Shown here one piece after another: positions 54,420 through 64,000 of a DNA stretch of 64,000 nt. Under the pieces are notes generated by a model. It made no database searches, had not been told where the DNA came from, and saw only the letters and a program-made list of their open reading frames with translations. Each line of letters opens with the position of its first letter. The first letter of the stretch is position 1. Source of the stretch: Lithodes maja (lineage: Eukaryota; Arthropoda; Malacostraca; Decapoda; Lithodidae). The stretch is from positions 1 through 64,000 of the forward strand of contig JBAKBP010013065.1 in assembly GCA_037953745.1 (NCBI GenBank), in the 5' to 3' direction. A program made the position numbers and the translations under genes.

Positions 54420-55028
54420 CTAATCATGCAGGATCTTGTTGGTGTCAAGGTCTAAATGGACACCATCTATATAAAGATCCTGCAGTTTTGGTGAGACCGA
54501 CAAAAAGCGATGGCGCGTCACGTCTAGCCTAGAGCGCAAGGTTCTGTTTATGGAGTTTCTAATTCTGTTAAACTGCTCCGCTGACATTCCCCTTACTCGA
54601 GAGCGGTATTTCAGGGAAATCAGGATGCATTTCCCTCCCGTGTCCCTCTCTACAGCCAGAGCCAGGTTCCCTAATGCCACAGCCAGAGCACAGGGATCGC
54701 TGTCGGGGGTTATGTCGTTACCCCCGAAGAGTAAATAGGTGTAGAGGGGCCGGTATACTACCAGCCTACCCCACTTATCGGAGGACTTAAGACTCGTGAT
54801 GTTAGCCCCCGGCACCCCAAAGTAGCAGAATTGGAACTGCCTATCCCCGGTCGCTCCCCTGTAATCCACAGGGCCCTGGTCTGCTGCCCTCAGTCGGGTT
54901 GCGTATGCGTGGCCGAATATCGCTATGCGATCTACTTTGACGGCCACTTCCTGCACCGGGTTAAACCCCAGACCTACACCCCCAGGATCCTTCGACCTAC
55001 AACCTCCCTCAACATTGCCCTTGCTCAT
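54420..55028 (-). CDS. SGNH-hydrolase-like protein in BEL/Pao leader
   Basis: A 202-residue ORF from ATG 55028, lying 34 bp inside the primer-binding site and 490 bp upstream of gag. SGNH/GDSL hydrolase blocks are recognisable in order: block I as IAIFGHAYATRL (36-46), block II as YFGVPGANI (Gly74), block III as LLFGGNDI (Asn104-Asp105) and block V as YIDGVHLD (Asp188, His191). In the block I position retroelement SGNH domains typically have GHS or GDS; here it is GHA, one base from Ser, so the nucleophile is missing in this copy. No signal peptide or membrane segment. SGNH enzymes are typically esterases. Related domains occur in CR1-type LINE ORF1 and in Ngaro-type elements. The element 1 leader keeps both edges of the ORF, so it belongs to the family rather than being a chance frame. 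Confidence 0.75.
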   Translation of the reverse strand: MSKGNVEGGCRSKDPGGVGLGFNPVQEVAVKVDRIAIFGHAYATRLRAADQGPVDYRGATGDRQFQFCYFGVPGANITSLKSSDKWGRLVVYRPLYTYLLFGGNDITPDSDPCALAVALGNLALAVERDTGGKCILISLKYRSRVRGMSAEQFNRIRNSINRTLRSRLDVTRHRFLSVSPKLQDLYIDGVHLDLDTNKILHD

Positions 55029-55061
55029 GCCTAACTTATCGGAAATTTAATTGTGGGCCAA

Positions 55062-55081
55062 AGTCCCGGGTCTGGACACCA
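55062..55081 (-). promoter_or_regulatory. Primer-binding site of BEL/Pao element 2
   Basis: The minus strand TGGTGTCCAGACCCGGGACT is nearly the element 1 site (TGGTGCCCAGACCCGGG). It marks the start of the internal region and shows that the SGNH-like ORF is inside the element. Confidence 0.72.
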
Positions 55082-55082
55082 A

Positions 55083-55760
55083 TATGGCAGATTTAAGGAA
55101 GATAAGTTTACTCTAGGCTACCTAAGACTGAAAAGGTCCGCTCATATAAAATGTAAATTAATAATAATGATACTGGGAGTATAACTCACTATTAAATCAC
55201 CATAAAATATTGTAGTTAGACAAAGTGGAAATGCTGATGGAGGTGCTGATGGATGGTAGGCAAATGGCTACTATTCGAACACCATTGGATGTTTACCTCA
55301 AGGTGACCGCATGGGTGCACCTGAACAAATAAAGAAAATATAAGGTTGAAGAAAGTTAAATCATGATAATAAGGCTTAGCTGTCAGTCGGTCTGTCTGTT
55401 GGATGAAGTTGAGTTTAAGTTAATGATGAGAGCTGGATGAAACCGGAACCAGGTCGCAGCGAACTAAGGAGTGGAGATATTGCCTTGTTGGTAGATTAAG
55501 GAGCTCTGACGCGGTGCGCCACAATCCGAGATGTCATCGTCTTACGCTACGAATCTAGCGGCTACTGCTAATTTTGTAGTGGATATCTAGCAGTAAATAT
55601 CGCACCGCTTTTATAATATTACGACATGGCTATATGATAAATCATATATGCATTCCTAAAGACTCTAAAATACTATAGTTTCGTATAATAGGCCTTATTT
55701 AACTTAAGCTTACATACTGTACAAACTGTTGTCACTCCCAAATGAGTTTGTAGCCTATAT
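55083..55760 (-). repeat. 5' LTR of BEL/Pao element 2, outer edge uncertain
   Basis: Begins next to the primer-binding site (TATGGCAG on plus; the expected CA end is TA). The stretch near 55690-55710 (AGGCCTTATTTAACTTAAGC) resembles 25025-25045 of the element 1 LTR. No partner LTR remains, so the outer boundary is approximate. Confidence 0.55.
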
Positions 55761-57002
55761 AATTTGTGAGTGAGTTATAGTTGCAAGGCCTGTTGGGGGG
55801 GGGGGGGACCCTGTGTGAGGCTAGTAGCTAGCTAGCCCTCGTGGTTAGTAGGTTGGCGCCTGTAGTCTAGTGTTGCCGTTAGGGCAGCCCTATAAATGAG
55901 TTAGTTTATTTAGCCTTGTGTGATTAATGCAGTTTATCATAAGTTCACAAAGTTGACTTTATTAATTTGATTAATTTTGTTGTTAATGAGAGCACAGGCT
56001 GCCGGAGATAATTGAGTATTCTGGCGGTGCGTGGCGCTCCCCTTCTCTAAGTTCTCTCCCTCTGTCTGGCCGTGTGAACTAGAGCGAGTGCCAGAGCTTA
56101 CTCCAGTCTTACCTCTCGCTCTGTCAACATCTCTGTTTGGTGTTGGTTAGGATTGCTTCGTGTTTTCCCTTGAATACCACATAATTCTTTTGTTCTTTAT
56201 TTGATTGGAGCATAGCAGGGGCTGGAGTCATATTGAGCAAATAGTTTTGTCTTAACATCTTTAGTTTTATATAAATTACTGCATTCATTTCTTCTGTGGC
56301 ACTCTAGAATATAAGCTTCTTTTTATTCTTCCATGTTGTTTTCCATTATTCTGCTGCATTATATCTATGTGTGAATAGTATTCCTGGTTGGTATCTATAG
56401 TGGTTTTTGGGTTGGCCTGTTTACTTAGTTTTGGTAGGCCTTTGAGGAACGGGGTTGTTGGGTGTGTGTGTAGGCCTGCAGTGCCATAATAGGCTGCTGT
56501 CTCTTTTCCTTCCGCCACACAGCATCCTCTAACTCGGGCCTTTACTTAGTTAACCCTCTAGGGGGTGGCAGCCAATCCTCAACCTACTAAAGGCTGCGTC
56601 CCATACAGTACGTAAAGACCCGACAAGAGCCGATCTTTTCAAAATATTTGAATTTTTGAAAAATCGTGCATGATCGAGCAACATCGTGTAAATAAATCGG
56701 CTCTACTCGAGTTCATCTGGAACTGGACGGGGTGCCCGCCGACAGGTCTGTGAAGTCGGCCAATAATTAGTGTATGCACTATTTTTCAGCCGACTGTTTT
56801 TGATGGTCGGGGGAAAAAAACGTTAAATTTTGGACGTGCTGCTGACGTATGTCGATCGGTTTTCGGACGTGCAGCAATCGTTTTTGACGTACAATAATCG
56901 GGAATTAATCGGGCAAAATGTTCGAACCAGACTATAGTAAGCTCGACACGACCATGACATGACAAACGCCCGACTAAAAACAGACAACCAATCCGATCCT
57001 TT

Positions 57003-57250
57003 CGATAACGATATCGTTACTTCGTTGTATCGTTATTTATCGAAGATATGGATATTTATCATATTTTAAATAAAAAATCTTAAATGCAGCAATGCTATCA
57101 TTATTTTATTAGAAAAAAAAACACCTGCCATTACGAGGGTTCGGTTCCTTTTAGTTTACCTATTTATAGACTATTCTGCGGATTTCTGCCTGTTTGGCAA
57201 TTAACCCGCTGAGTGCCAGCCAATTTTGACGGTGTGCTTCTGCCAGTGCC

Positions 57251-57282
<32 letters not shown>

Positions 57283-58040
57283 GGCTAAATCTATCAAGTT
57301 GGGAGAGAAAGGAAGGATAATGGTAAACAAAAAACACTCCCCTCGCCTGAAATCAGGTCCTCGATGGTCCCGAAAGTAGCTGAAAAGACACTATAGACTA
57401 CAGAGACTTTTATGGTATCGGAATGTATGGGTGGGAGGGTGGTTTTGGGGTTGGTGGGGGGAAGGTAGAAGGGTAATTGACTTGTGTTATGAAGCCGATT
57501 GGTGAGCTAGTTTCGCCACCACGGATTTTCCTTTTTTTCCTTTTCTTCGTACGGATACGGATACGCTAGAAGTGGGTGGTGGGAGGCAGTTGGGGGTGTG
57601 GTGGGGGGAAGGCAGAAGGGTAAGGGACTTGTCACACAAATATGGAACCATTGGTGCAGTCGTTTCGCCGCCACAGATTTTCAATTTTTTTCCTTCTGAC
57701 GGGACCGACAGTCAGCGAGTGGGTGGGAGGAGGGATTTGGGATTTTTGTGGTGGGTAGTCTAAAGGGTAAGGTACATGTAGTAAAAATATGAAAGTCATA
57801 GGTGCAGTCGTTTCGCTGCTACGATTTTTTTTCGGCGAGGACGTATATATGCCTCCCTGGCACTCAGCGGGTTAATTAACGATTGATTATCGCTATTTTG
57901 GAACAAAAAGTATGACGTTACCGTTAGTTAATTCGTTAAAGCTGGAAACAAATTTATCCGATAAACGTTAACCCGAAATCGTTAACGCGTTACATTATCG
58001 CGTTACTTTATCGCGTTAGTGCCCACCTATGGGTAGACTG
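57003..58040. repeat. Degenerate palindromic AT-rich repeat, possibly hAT-type
   Basis: Both margins consist of CGATAACG/CGTTAACG-type motifs (57003-57060; 57895-58025), the right one ending CGCGTTAGTGCCCACC, which resembles common hAT MITE termini. The TTAA element at 57201 sits inside. No clean terminal repeat pair or 8-bp duplication found. Confidence 0.3.
57201..57875. mobile_element. TTAA-flanked piggyBac-type element with internal tandem blocks
   Basis: Perfect inverted ends TTAA-CCCGCTGAGTGCCAG (57201-57219 and 57857-57875), the TTAA being the target duplication. The interior has about three diverged copies of a roughly 140-bp block, each with a TTTCGC(C/T)(A/G)C motif (57511, 57660, 57809) and a G/T-rich stretch, plus a T homopolymer (about 57257-57282). 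No coding capacity. It is a different family from copies 1-3 of the CCCGG MITE. Confidence 0.85.
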
Positions 58041-59081
58041 TGTGGGGGTCTACGGCCCCCGACCTTTATATAGGGTTGGGTACTTGGTCGTGCTTCTGTC
58101 GTAGGAGTCGACCCTGTCGGATGACACAGGTATGTATCGTGCGACACACTTGCGCAGCACATATGCTGCTCGTCTGGCAAACGACTAACATCCTATCAAC
58201 ATCCAACTTAGCGTACTGTGAACGTGTTGCGCGGACGTGTGTGTCGTACTGACATCTTAATAGGGTCACGAGTTAACGTGTGGCAGACGTAAATGTGTCG
58301 TGAGTGACGTGTGACTGACGTGTGAGTGACGTGTGAGTGACGTGTGACTGTCCTTGTCTGGCGAGCCTCGTGTCAAACGTGTCGATTCGGCAAAAAGTTG
58401 TTAAATCGGCTAACATCGGCCGTTGTCGTGTCTTGACGTACTGTATGGGACGCGGCCTTAAAATACCAACTCTTGTGCCTTTAGTTTTAGCAGCAATACA
58501 TTCGGTGCAGTTTGGGACTAGGGGTGGAGCCTGTTACTAGGTGAGGTTGTCCCCATTGTACTTGGATGTATTGAGCTAACCCCAGATGATGTTGTAAGGG
58601 TTAAGTCATTAAAGTTGTTTATCCCTTACAACACCACCGCCGTGCTGTGCTGGAGAAAGCCACTCGGTGTATTATTAGGACATAGGCTAGGGATAATAGG
58701 CTTGCACAGAGGTTTATTGCACTGGACTTTCCATGGGTTTTTGCTCTGCATTGTTCTCAATTCCTAAGCGATTGGGTATGATATAGAGTGTTCTGGGAGT
58801 CCAGTAAGGGTATGGTTATGTAATGTTGGTGCAGTATAGAATAACCTTAGAAGTTCTCTTGCATACTACACGCACTATGGACGAGACTCGGGGACAATAG
58901 ATATTTTTGTGTCTCCTTGTTACTGCTTTAATAGAGCAAAGAGGAAGATAACCATTTTTCCTAGAGAACCTGCGTGTCTTGGTGTTTGAGTCAGATATTA
59001 AGAGCGTGTCTGTTGCAGGGTAGTACGGTGCTGTGGGCTAGGCTATGTAAGCATCTGGTTGCCCCGGCTCCCCTCGTAACA

Positions 59082-60209
59082 CTGTATTTAGGGTATGATA
59101 CATAGAAAATGTATGTTATACCACTGTCTATCGTGAATCCACGATAAATATATATAGGTTTGTATCACAAAGATAAAATTCATACATCATATTTGGACAT
59201 ACTTAGAATGAGGAGTCTCTGAATTTAATGAGATAAGCTTTATGTGTACGATTATATCCATTAGTGAAATATATACGAAATATTCAAGGACACGAACACG
59301 ACAAATATGTGCTTATCGTCTGAGTCAGTGTTACCAATAGAGCTACTTTAACGCTACATCTTAAAACGCTACATACTTAAATTTAGCTAACATTTTCCCA
59401 TAACTCCCAGGGATACTCTATAAATATCTAGAACTATAGTAAATTGTAAAACATGCACATCAAACCAACATAAACCCTTCCAGAGTTGTAGCATCATTCT
59501 AGAGATGGTTTGCATTGACTATGTAGCAACATGATAGCGACTTTTGAGAAAGGATCTAGCGGTATTTTGTGGTAACACTTAGTACACAGCTGCAGTTGGT
59601 TCCAGTTTCCCTATTCCCTATTCCTTATTCGTAATACTGTAATAACACTCCCTAGGCGATATTATCTATATTTTTTATTTTTTTATTTTTGTTCTATGTG
59701 ATTGAGGGAGGCAAAAGGCATAACTGCCTATAGCGAGTGCCTCCCCCATAGTTGAAAGAGTGACAGAGTGACTTGCACCAAATATACTGTATACATCTCA
59801 TTATAAAGAGTATTCATTAAAATATCCAATGGTATCATTAGATCCATTCTAATAACTTAAAAGTGTTATTATTACAAATAAGGAATAGGAAAACGAGAAC
59901 CAAATTCAGCTTAAGTTAGGGTTGAGGGAACAGGGTTAAAATACGAATCACATAGGCAATTGTCAAAACTTTGAAGGTCCAGATCATTGTTATTAAAATA
60001 AGCATTTGGCAAAGTGAGGAATTGCTAAAAACCTTAGCCAATACTCTGCTATTCACCAAAAATAAATGTGAATTATCATCATAATTTGGTAGGGTAGGTA
60101 TGTATAGGTAGGTTGTTAAATAATTGGTGGAATTCGTAGGGACTCGAACCTATTTGAGAGAGTTAAATTTAAAAAAATGCATGGATCTGAATGATGAAAT
60201 TAAGAATTA
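59082..60209. other. Unassigned sequence with a tRNA-like B box
   Basis: No gene recognised. Mostly AT-rich single-copy-looking DNA. A perfect Pol III B box (GGTTCGAGTCC) lies on the minus strand at 60140-60150, but I could not see a convincing A box or tail; it may be a decayed SINE. Confidence 0.4.
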
Positions 60210-61405
60210 TTAACCCGGCAACGGCGAGAACACTCTTAAGAGGTTTTGGTGGGCAAGGGCGAGGACCCTCTTAATAAAAGGTAAGGCCTAAAAAAAAAAA
60301 ATTAAAAGGCCCCAGTAGCACTTAAAACAAGTGAAATGGTTATTAAGTGAGATAATTCCCTTCCATACCTCCTATCACTACTCCACATGTCAAAATCCCC
60401 TCCTTTCCCCCCCCCCCACTCTTCAATTATCACCTATTTTCCCTGTTATTCCTGTTTTCATTGGTATATTTTCGTGTAAACATCTCCAAGCCGGTTCTAT
60501 GGTGTGGTCATGTGACTAGCCAGTGTGTTATGTAAGGAAGAGGGAGGGGTGAGTGAGTCAGTCTGACTCAGTCAAGCTCTAGGCCTCGCGAGTGGAGGGT
60601 CTGCCTCGCTCTGCTCCACAATTCATGAATGAACCGCTCGGCAATAATTCGCGATTTTGACCATCCAAACACTATTCCCACTTGTTTTATTGTTGTTGTT
60701 GTTGTTGTTCCCCAAGCTGCCTGGCCGAACAGCCCCAAGGCCCCGAGCAAGGCCAAGGCCATAACCGAGCGCCCCCACAGAACCCTCCTTGCCGACCACA
60801 ATAAAGCCTGGGTGACCGAAGCCACTCCATGGCGGGGAGCTGAGGAGGGTGCGGAAACGCCCGGGAAACCAAAGCCCCACCCAGGGCCCTGTGCCCCTCA
60901 GCAATTATGAAGAGAAAGTTGAGGGGCAAGGGAAAAATGTGACGCTTTGGCTTCCAATCTTGGTAGATTGGGAGGTCAATCCACGGAAAAGACGCCGTCA
61001 CTTGAGATATAGAAAATATATAAGTTAAAGGAACAGTCAGAGTAAGCTATGGGTATGGCAGAGATCGCTCAGTTCTCACTCTTGATAGACCAGCCCATCA
61101 CCACATGACTAGAACCCAATCCTCTCAGCATCAGCTAGGAAAGACCCTAGAAAGCCGCCTTTGGCGGGGGGATAGCTCCCCTATTTCAACCCCTTTCGGG
61201 GTCGGGCACCCGCCCTGTTTTATTGTTGTTACATGTTTTATTTTTGTTACATGTTACTATCTACATATTAAACGTAAAATAGGCGCATATGAATAAGTAA
61301 TAACGATATTTATCGTAAAATGACAAATATAGGTGGGAATGGAGCTTAATATTGCTGCCCAGAAGTGAAGTGTTCACTACACCCTGGGCGCGCTCGCCGG
61401 GTTAA
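60210..61405 (+). mobile_element. TTAA-flanked piggyBac-type MITE, copy 3, with nested retroposon
   Basis: TTAA at 60210-60213 and 61402-61405; ends TTAACCCGGCAACGG and, inward from the right, TTAACCCGGCGAGC. The outer parts are homologous to copies 1 and 2 (for example CACCTATTTTCCCTGTTATT, GACCATCCAAACACT). The middle (60698-61215) is a later insertion. Confidence 0.85.
60698..61215 (-). mobile_element. Retroposon with (AAC)n tail inside MITE copy 3
   Basis: Flanked by a 15-bp duplication TGTTTTATTGTTGTT (60683-60697 and 61216-61230). The uninterrupted sequence is seen in copy 1 (near 14743-14757, reverse). On the minus strand it ends GGGGAACAACAACAAC, a trinucleotide tail. No long meaningful ORF. 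Perhaps SINE-like; a weak B-box-like GGGTTCTAGTC is present on the minus strand. Confidence 0.8.
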
Positions 61406-62009
61406 GCAAAACTAGGGGATGCGGGGAAGCCGAGACTGAAGACTGAAAACGTTGTGTGGGTACAGATAATTATTTGTACAGTTTATACTTTCAGAATAGA
61501 CAGTTTTCAATGCTGCGGCCAAACTATTCCACTAATTTCTATTCTCTTGGTACCAAAACGTTTGGAATTGCGAGCCTCATCCAACTACGCCAACATGGCT
61601 TTGATCATCCACGTAGTTTTCAAGATATGGATTTTTAAGTGTATTTCGAGGTTTTTTCAAGATTGAAAAAAAAAAAACCCACGTGCAAAGCAAAACCTTT
61701 TCCATAACAATTGCGGAGCATTAGTAGTGGAGTCCATATGCCAAAGTCCAATTATTTTCTTTGAGTGGGAGAGACGGTATTTAAGTATTAGATTTTTCGG
61801 GAAAACGGATGCCACAGACCTGTTTGGCCACCATTTCGGATGTTTAGCATATCAAACGTTGCCCAATACAAAAACGCACCTTGTGTGAAAGTTTGGTCCC
61901 GATCCGAAAAGCGGTTCCGGAGTTATTGCGTAAAAACCGACGTGGAAAAATAATATGGAAGAATAAGAAGATTTAATGATTACAATAGGGGTTCCCCGCA
62001 GGGTTCGAA
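61406..62009. other. Unassigned sequence ending in a retroposon-like motif
   Basis: No gene recognised. 61870-61985 has an AAGTTTGGTCCCGATCCG...GGTTCCGGAG block of a kind often seen at ends of dispersed repeats, followed by a B-box-like GGTTCGAACCC (62002-62012) and then microsatellites. Too little to classify. Confidence 0.35.
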
Positions 62010-62012
62010 CCC

Positions 62013-62043
62013 CTAATAATAATAATAATAATAATAGCAATAA

Positions 62044-62090
<47 letters not shown>

Positions 62091-62128
62091 ATAATAATAA
62101 TAACAACAATAAGAACAACAAAGATATT

Positions 62129-62202
<74 letters not shown>
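62013..62202. repeat. Compound microsatellite (TAA)n-(TAC)n-(TAA)n-(TA)n
   Basis: Runs of AAT/TAA (62015-62045), ACT (62046-62089), AAT and AAC mixtures (62090-62135), then TA (about 62139-62202). All open frames here are repeat artefacts. A C-rich run with interspersed A follows (about 62253-62284). Confidence 0.95.
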
Positions 62203-62205
<3 letters not shown>

Positions 62206-62340
62206 AAGAAGTTCACAACGTTCCAACTTTTGAGAGCCTCCAATACTATAATACCCCCCACCCCCACCCCCACCCCCCACCCCTTACAATAGCTTGGAGT
62301 TTGTCCATCAATATCGAGCGCCTTGGACTTGATGGGGATG

Positions 62341-62763
62341 AGAAGGTTATTATCTTTACAAAAGTTTAAGGGAGCCCACCTCGTTTGTTTTCTCTTTCTC
62401 TCCCTTTCTCTTTGGCTTTTATATATTCGGCCCCATTCAGCCTACTGTTTTAAGATTTTTACCCCGATCCAGGTGTCAATATTTTCCTGGCGAGCGGTAG
62501 CCAGCATATATATATATATATTTTTTTTGTTACAGCAAGTTAAATTTTTACATTTTTCGATAGAAAAATTTCTCCGGCGAAGCCAGATTTCTCCATACAA
62601 TGCTGGCTCGCTATCGCTTGCCAGGAAGAAATCGACACCTGGATGGGGATAAACGTCTTAAAACAGTTGGCTGAATGGGGCCGAATGGATATAAGCCAGG
62701 GAAAGAGAGAAAAGGAGAGAAAGATAAAAAATTGCCGGTGACCTCCCTTAAGTAACCTTTTCG
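62341..62763. mobile_element. Fold-back (long inverted repeat) element
   Basis: Left arm 62341-62507 and right arm 62600-62763 are inverted copies about 165 bp long, roughly 80% alike by eye. They share CGGCCCCATTCAGCC, CTGTTTTAAGA, CCAGGTGTC and AGCCAGCAT around a 92-bp centre with a TA run. Likely a non-autonomous DNA element or palindromic duplication; no target duplication seen. Confidence 0.7.
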
Positions 62764-63144
62764 AGGTTATGACGCATTTTGACAGGTAATTCTGGCTATT
62801 ATTAGTCGATGTCATACAGTTTAGGAATGATCTGTGGGAATAATAAGGGAAAAGACTATCCCAATTAACACTCTGACTTTCATATACCCTTTCTAATCTG
62901 AATATAATCGTCTAATAATAGGCAGAAAACCGAAAATAAATATGTAATCGGATAATGAAGGGGTTAGAGTTAATGTCCCCCTTGTGTACGTGGCGTTATC
63001 AGTGATGGGTGGGCTTGTGGATACTACTGGGTGGCTGGATGTTAATTGTCATACCTTGAGGGGCACTTGATAGAGCACATACCTCCGCCTACGCTGGCTG
63101 GTTCTTTACCATGAATATCATGGGCCTAATTTTCTTCTGGATCT

Positions 63145-63415
63145 GGGATCCAAGATATGATCCAGATCGCCTCCTAAATTCAATCACTTCTTCCTTGGCG
63201 CATATCCAATCTCCCCACCGAATTTAGTGAAAATCGGTAATTAATGTTGTGAGATATGCCCACCAAATTTCGTGATAAGCTCCAGATTGCCTCCTAAATT
63301 AATTAACTTCTTTCTTGGCGCATATCCTATCTGCCCACCCAATTTTGTGAACATCGGTTCACAACTATGCGAGATATCTTGTTTACAGACAAACAGACAA
63401 GACCAAATTCTTAGT
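63145..63415. repeat. Two-unit tandem repeat ending in an ACAGACAAACAGACA-type tail
   Basis: Two copies of about 125 bp (from about 63160 and 63285) share CCTCCTAAATT, CTTGGCGCATATCC and GTGAA(A/C)ATCGGT. The second leads to GTTTACAGACAAACAGACA. Such tails mark many dispersed retroposons in animals. No coding sequence. Confidence 0.6.
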
Positions 63416-63482
63416 ATTTCTTTTTTGTTGTGACCTTTCTTGGATAAATCATTTTACCACTCTGTCTTAAACAGCTTCCAAG

Positions 63483-63987
63483 AGGTTAGGTGTGCTCTAC
63501 CGTTTCCATGGGTTCTTCAGCCCCAAACAGCTTCTTGCTCTGTACAGGGGCACAGTGAGCTCATGTATTGAGTATTGATGGCATATGTGGGGAGGTTCCA
63601 CCCATACCGCACTTCTCGAAAGGGATGAGTCAAAAGTATTCCGTCTCATCAACTCACTTCCTTTTAATAATTCCCTACACAACCTCTCTACACGCCACAA
63701 TGTTGCATCTCTCTCTCTTCTACCGCTATTACAATAATCAGTATTCTTCAGAGCTCTCTCAGTGCATACCTCCTCCGTTACGAAGAGTGGGAGGCACTCG
63801 CCTTTCAACACACTTCTACCCCTATTCTGTCCCACTCTCTAACTTAATGGTTAGATTTTACCAGTATTTTTTCTACTCAACAAGTAAGCTTTGGAACTCT
63901 CTCCCTCAATCTGTCTTTCCCTCATCCTATTACTTAACCTGCTTCAAGCTCCGTGTGTCCAGACATCTTTACTCTAACATACATTGA
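63483..63987 (+). pseudogene. LINE reverse transcriptase C-terminal remnant (Jockey/CR1-like)
   Basis: Translated in segments, this gives the C-terminal end common to many Jockey/CR1-type LINE ORF2 proteins: SPKQLLALYRGTVSSCIEY, then a stop in place of a sense codon near 63576, FRLINSLPFNN, then after a one-base shift near 63705-63715 YRYYNNQYSSELSQCIPPPL, LWNSLPQSVFPSSYYLTCFK and RVSRHLYSNIH, ending at a stop (63985-63987). RT motifs proper and the endonuclease are absent, so only the last roughly 165 codons remain. Clade not resolved. Confidence 0.75.
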
Positions 63988-64000
63988 ATTTGGCTCTCTG

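Larger units (their letters stand above)
56591..58458. mobile_element. TAA-flanked PIF/Harbinger-type MITE or derivative
   Basis: Terminal inverted repeats of about 34 bp with three mismatches, beginning AGGC(T/C)GCGTCCCATACAG (56591 inward and 58458 inward), and a 3-bp duplication TAA (56588-56590 and 58459-58461). The 3-bp TAA target and G-rich ends suggest PIF/Harbinger. It carries no transposase; the ends are unlike those of the autonomous element at 47426. The middle holds further insertions (57003-58040). A short GTGTGAGTGAC minisatellite lies at about 58300-58350. Confidence 0.75.
55814..59081 (+). repeat. Probable solo or 3' LTR (plus), interrupted by a MITE
   Basis: Starts TGTGAGGC shortly after a G-run (about 55793-55807) resembling a polypurine tract, and ends ...CCTCGTAACA at 59081, matching the TGTGA...GTAACA ends of A1 and A2. 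A TATAAATGAG box lies at about 55890. Removing the 1.87-kb MITE leaves about 1.4 kb. No target duplication or internal region identified, so this rests on terminal similarity only. Confidence 0.4.

Noticed and set aside
58300..58350. Short regular repeats as a possible CRISPR-like array
   Set aside because: Contiguous GTGTGAGTGAC units without spacers in a eukaryotic repeat; an ordinary minisatellite.
61976..62203. Poly-Asn/Thr and Ile/Tyr frame
   Set aside because: It is a translation of trinucleotide and TA microsatellites.

Overview
The window is a stack of transposable elements with no recognisable single-copy host gene. Everything I can identify is eukaryotic and metazoan: Ty3/Gypsy-like, BEL/Pao, DIRS1-like, Penelope-like and LINE retroelements, tRNA-derived SINEs, and PIF/Harbinger and piggyBac-type cut-and-paste elements. 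LTR promoters with a TATA box about 30 nt upstream of a TCAG-type initiator, plus the DIRS1-like and Penelope-like elements, suggest an arthropod and most plausibly a decapod crustacean. That is inference; no marker gene is present.

Layout. 1-8243: a nearly complete, apparently intact Gypsy-like element (A1, plus strand) with a 1,698-codon gag-pol and near-identical LTRs, inserted into an LTR of a second family (B). 8244-18550: family B, with a minus-strand gag-pol broken by a SINE, a TTAA-flanked MITE, a protease deletion and point lesions; its right-hand LTR is split by an RTE-type LINE, and its left-hand LTR is in the opposite orientation. 18590-21240: a tandem duplication and a minus-strand Penelope-like element. 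21249-21637: a short retroposon with the same tail as the RTE LINE. About 23500-31085: the 5' end (LTR, PBS, gag) of a plus-strand LTR element (C), whose LTR holds a complete but internally deleted BEL/Pao element (24378-30183). 31086-50788: a second copy of the A family (A2, minus strand). Its left LTR contains a whole DIRS1-like element (31704-40378) and a MITE, and its right LTR contains a PIF/Harbinger transposon (47426-49949). 50789-55760: a second BEL/Pao element, truncated, with an SGNH-hydrolase-like ORF in its leader. 55814-59081: a probable solo or 3' LTR holding a TAA-flanked MITE, itself interrupted by further repeats. 59082-64000: MITEs, a retroposon, microsatellites, a fold-back element and the 3' end of a LINE.

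Three Gypsy-like copies (A1, A2, B) share the pol order protease-integrase-RT-RNase H, with integrase before RT as in Ty1/copia, and a SCAN-like gag; both are features of the Gmr1 group. The two BEL/Pao copies are one family. One keeps the SGNH-like ORF between PBS and gag, and the other keeps only its two edges around a deletion. The DIRS1-like element has a textbook -1 frameshift heptamer directly before the gag stop codon and a pol frame that is exactly -1.

The window supplies its own controls. Paired LTRs give empty sites for the Harbinger element (TTA), one MITE (TTAA), the DIRS element and the LINE, so those boundaries are fixed to the base. Percent identities were judged by eye, not computed.
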